A stretch of DNA of 5,244 bases from positions 1 through 5,244 of the forward strand of contig DUUZ01000127.1 in the NCBI GenBank assembly GCA_012841255.1, written 5' to 3'. The notes beneath the pieces are model-generated. The model was not told the origin of the DNA. It was given only the letters and a program-made list of their open reading frames with translations, and searched no databases. Source of the DNA: Clostridiaceae bacterium. GTDB lineage: Bacteria; Bacillota; Clostridia; Saccharofermentanales; DTU023. This document shows positions 3,938 to 5,244 of this stretch, piece after piece; positions within the stretch are counted from its first letter, which is position 1, and each line of letters starts with the position of its first letter. Made by a program: the position numbers and the translations under genes.

Positions 3938-5244
3938 ATGCGACACATTACCCCAAGAAAATTATTCCTGATCGTCTACGATCTGGCGTCGAGCGCCATT
4001 GCCCTGGTTCTGGCGCTCTTCATCACTTTCGAAGGCAAGATCCCGGTCCGTATGCTGAACCAGGTCCGAGCGACCTGGTTCATCTTTGTCATCCTGTCAG
4101 GCATTTGTTTTTATATCAGCGGCTTCTACACCCAGATGTGGCCCTATGCCCGGGGCTCCCAGTATCTGGTCATCTTTGCCGGAACCGTCATGCAGCTTTT
4201 CTCGACCGTCCTGGTCCTGCAGATCATGAAGATCAACTTCAAGCTGACCACTTATATCATCTACTGGTTCCTTTTGACCTCCTCAGTCCTGGCTGTCCGT
4301 ATTCTTTACCGTTTCTACCGGGCCCGCAAGCAGCTGCGGCGAAACGAGATGCGGCAGAAGGGCAAGCGGCCCATCCGGGTCATGGTGGTGGGGGCAGGCG
4401 AGGCCGGCACCCAGATCATCGTGGAACTGAAGACCACCCAGTCGCTCCGCATCCCGGTCTGTGCCGTCGATGACAACCCCCTGATCCTCAACTACAAGAA
4501 TAACGGGGTCCCGGTCCTGGGCAACCGCAACGACATCGTGGATCTGGCCGAACAGCATAAGATCGATGAGATCATTGTGGCCATGCCGTCGGCCTCCAGC
4601 GAAACCTTGCGCAACATCCTGAAGATCTGCCATCAGACCAACTGCCGGGTCCGGCTCCTGCCCTTCTTTACGGAACTGCGCGGGGACCAGGTCCATCTGG
4701 CCGACGTCCGGGATATCCGGATCGACGACCTCCTGGGCCGCGAGCCCGTGGTCTACGACATGGACAAGGTCAGCCCCTTCATCGAGGGCAGGGTGGTTCT
4801 GGTGACGGGAGGGGGCGGTTCCATCGGTTCGGAACTGGCCGTCCAGATCGCCAGCTTCTCTCCCAAGCTGCTCATCCTCTTCGATATCTGCGAAAACAGC
4901 GTCTACGATCTGCAGCAGGACCTCTTGGCCCGCTACGGCAAGAGCCTGAACCTCAAGGTCCTGATCGGCTCGGTCCGGGACGCCCGCCGCCTGGCCGATG
5001 TTTTCTCCCGCTGGCGGCCGGATGTGGTCTTCCACGCCGCCGCCCACAAGCATGTCCCCCTGATGGAGCACAGCCCCGAGGAAGCCGTCAAGAACAATGT
5101 CTACGGGACCTACAACACGGCCCTCATGGCCGCCCGTTTCGGAACCCGCCGCTTCGTTCTGGTCTCCACCGACAAGGCCGTCAACCCCACCAATGTCATG
5201 GGGGCCACCAAGAGGCTTTGCGAGATCGTTATCCTGACCCTGGA
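3938..5244 (+). CDS. Membrane-anchored nucleotide-sugar 4,6-dehydratase (PglF/WbpM/CapD type), 3' end missing
   Basis: Likely converts UDP-GlcNAc or a similar nucleotide sugar to its 4-keto-6-deoxy form, the first step to modified sugars of surface polysaccharides or glycoproteins, at the inner face of the membrane. The first 435 residues are present; family members run to about 600-640. Four TM helices lie at about 9-31, 47-63, 75-97 and 103-125. A basic stretch (128-146) leads to a first Rossmann-like domain with VGAGEAG (151-157). The catalytic SDR domain begins at VLVTGGGGSIGSE (287-299), then AAAHKHVPLMEH (367-378) and STDKAVNPTNVMGATKR (410-426). Met421 replaces the usual SDR tyrosine before Lys425, as known for large PglF/WbpM-type enzymes. 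The ATG at 3938 is the first start after an in-frame TAA (3911). It has no visible Shine-Dalgarno site, so coupling to the DUF1858 gene is likely. The reading frame is intact to the window edge. The exact substrate cannot be told. Confidence 0.95.
   Translation, partial: MRHITPRKLFLIVYDLASSAIALVLALFITFEGKIPVRMLNQVRATWFIFVILSGICFYISGFYTQMWPYARGSQYLVIFAGTVMQLFSTVLVLQIMKINFKLTTYIIYWFLLTSSVLAVRILYRFYRARKQLRRNEMRQKGKRPIRVMVVGAGEAGTQIIVELKTTQSLRIPVCAVDDNPLILNYKNNGVPVLGNRNDIVDLAEQHKIDEIIVAMPSASSETLRNILKICHQTNCRVRLLPFFTELRGDQVHLADVRDIRIDDLLGREPVVYDMDKVSPFIEGRVVLVTGGGGSIGSELAVQIASFSPKLLILFDICENSVYDLQQDLLARYGKSLNLKVLIGSVRDARRLADVFSRWRPDVVFHAAAHKHVPLMEHSPEEAVKNNVYGTYNTALMAARFGTRRFVLVSTDKAVNPTNVMGATKRLCEIVILTL

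Noticed and set aside
4105..5071. Long open frames opposite and alongside the dehydratase, including a 262-residue minus-strand frame
   Set aside because: The true reading frame here is the conserved dehydratase on the plus strand with intact motifs; the others are shadows of its codon bias.

Overview
This 5.2-kb window looks like chromosomal DNA from a member of the Bacillota, most likely a Clostridia-type anaerobe of fairly high GC content. The evidence is a Spo0A C-terminal-type DNA-binding domain, which is known from endospore-forming Firmicutes and their relatives, together with strong AAGGAGG-type ribosome binding sites, a textbook sigma-A promoter and a DUF1858 redox protein typical of anaerobes. 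The species cannot be fixed from the sequence. No mobile element, CRISPR array, tRNA or rRNA was seen.

Layout. (1) Positions 30-3192 hold a plus-strand cluster of three genes: NAD-dependent DNA ligase ligA; a 137-residue two-TM membrane protein of unknown function whose ATG overlaps the ligA stop codon; and, 71 bp further on, a 229-residue protein with a Spo0A C-terminal DNA-binding domain behind a shortened, degenerate receiver-like N-terminus. (2) Positions 3212-3487, minus strand, hold a complete HU-type nucleoid protein gene, convergent with the Spo0A-like gene. It has a strong promoter (3520-3548) and a likely intrinsic terminator lying inside the 3' end of the Spo0A-like gene. (3) Positions 3488-3700 are a divergent control region. 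(4) Positions 3701-3913, plus strand, encode a 70-residue DUF1858 CxxC protein. (5) From 3938 to beyond the window end, plus strand, lies the first 435 residues of a membrane-anchored PglF/WbpM/CapD-type nucleotide-sugar 4,6-dehydratase, 24 bp after and in the same frame as the DUF1858 gene.

How the genes may relate. The ligase and HU serve DNA joining and nucleoid structure. The dehydratase would begin synthesis of modified sugars for surface polysaccharide or glycoprotein. The most unusual item is the Spo0A-like regulator: it keeps a recognisable DNA-binding domain but lacks the acidic pocket and the phosphoacceptor region, so it is unlikely to be switched by the classical phosphorelay. It sits beside an uncharacterised membrane protein, and a working link between the two is only a guess.
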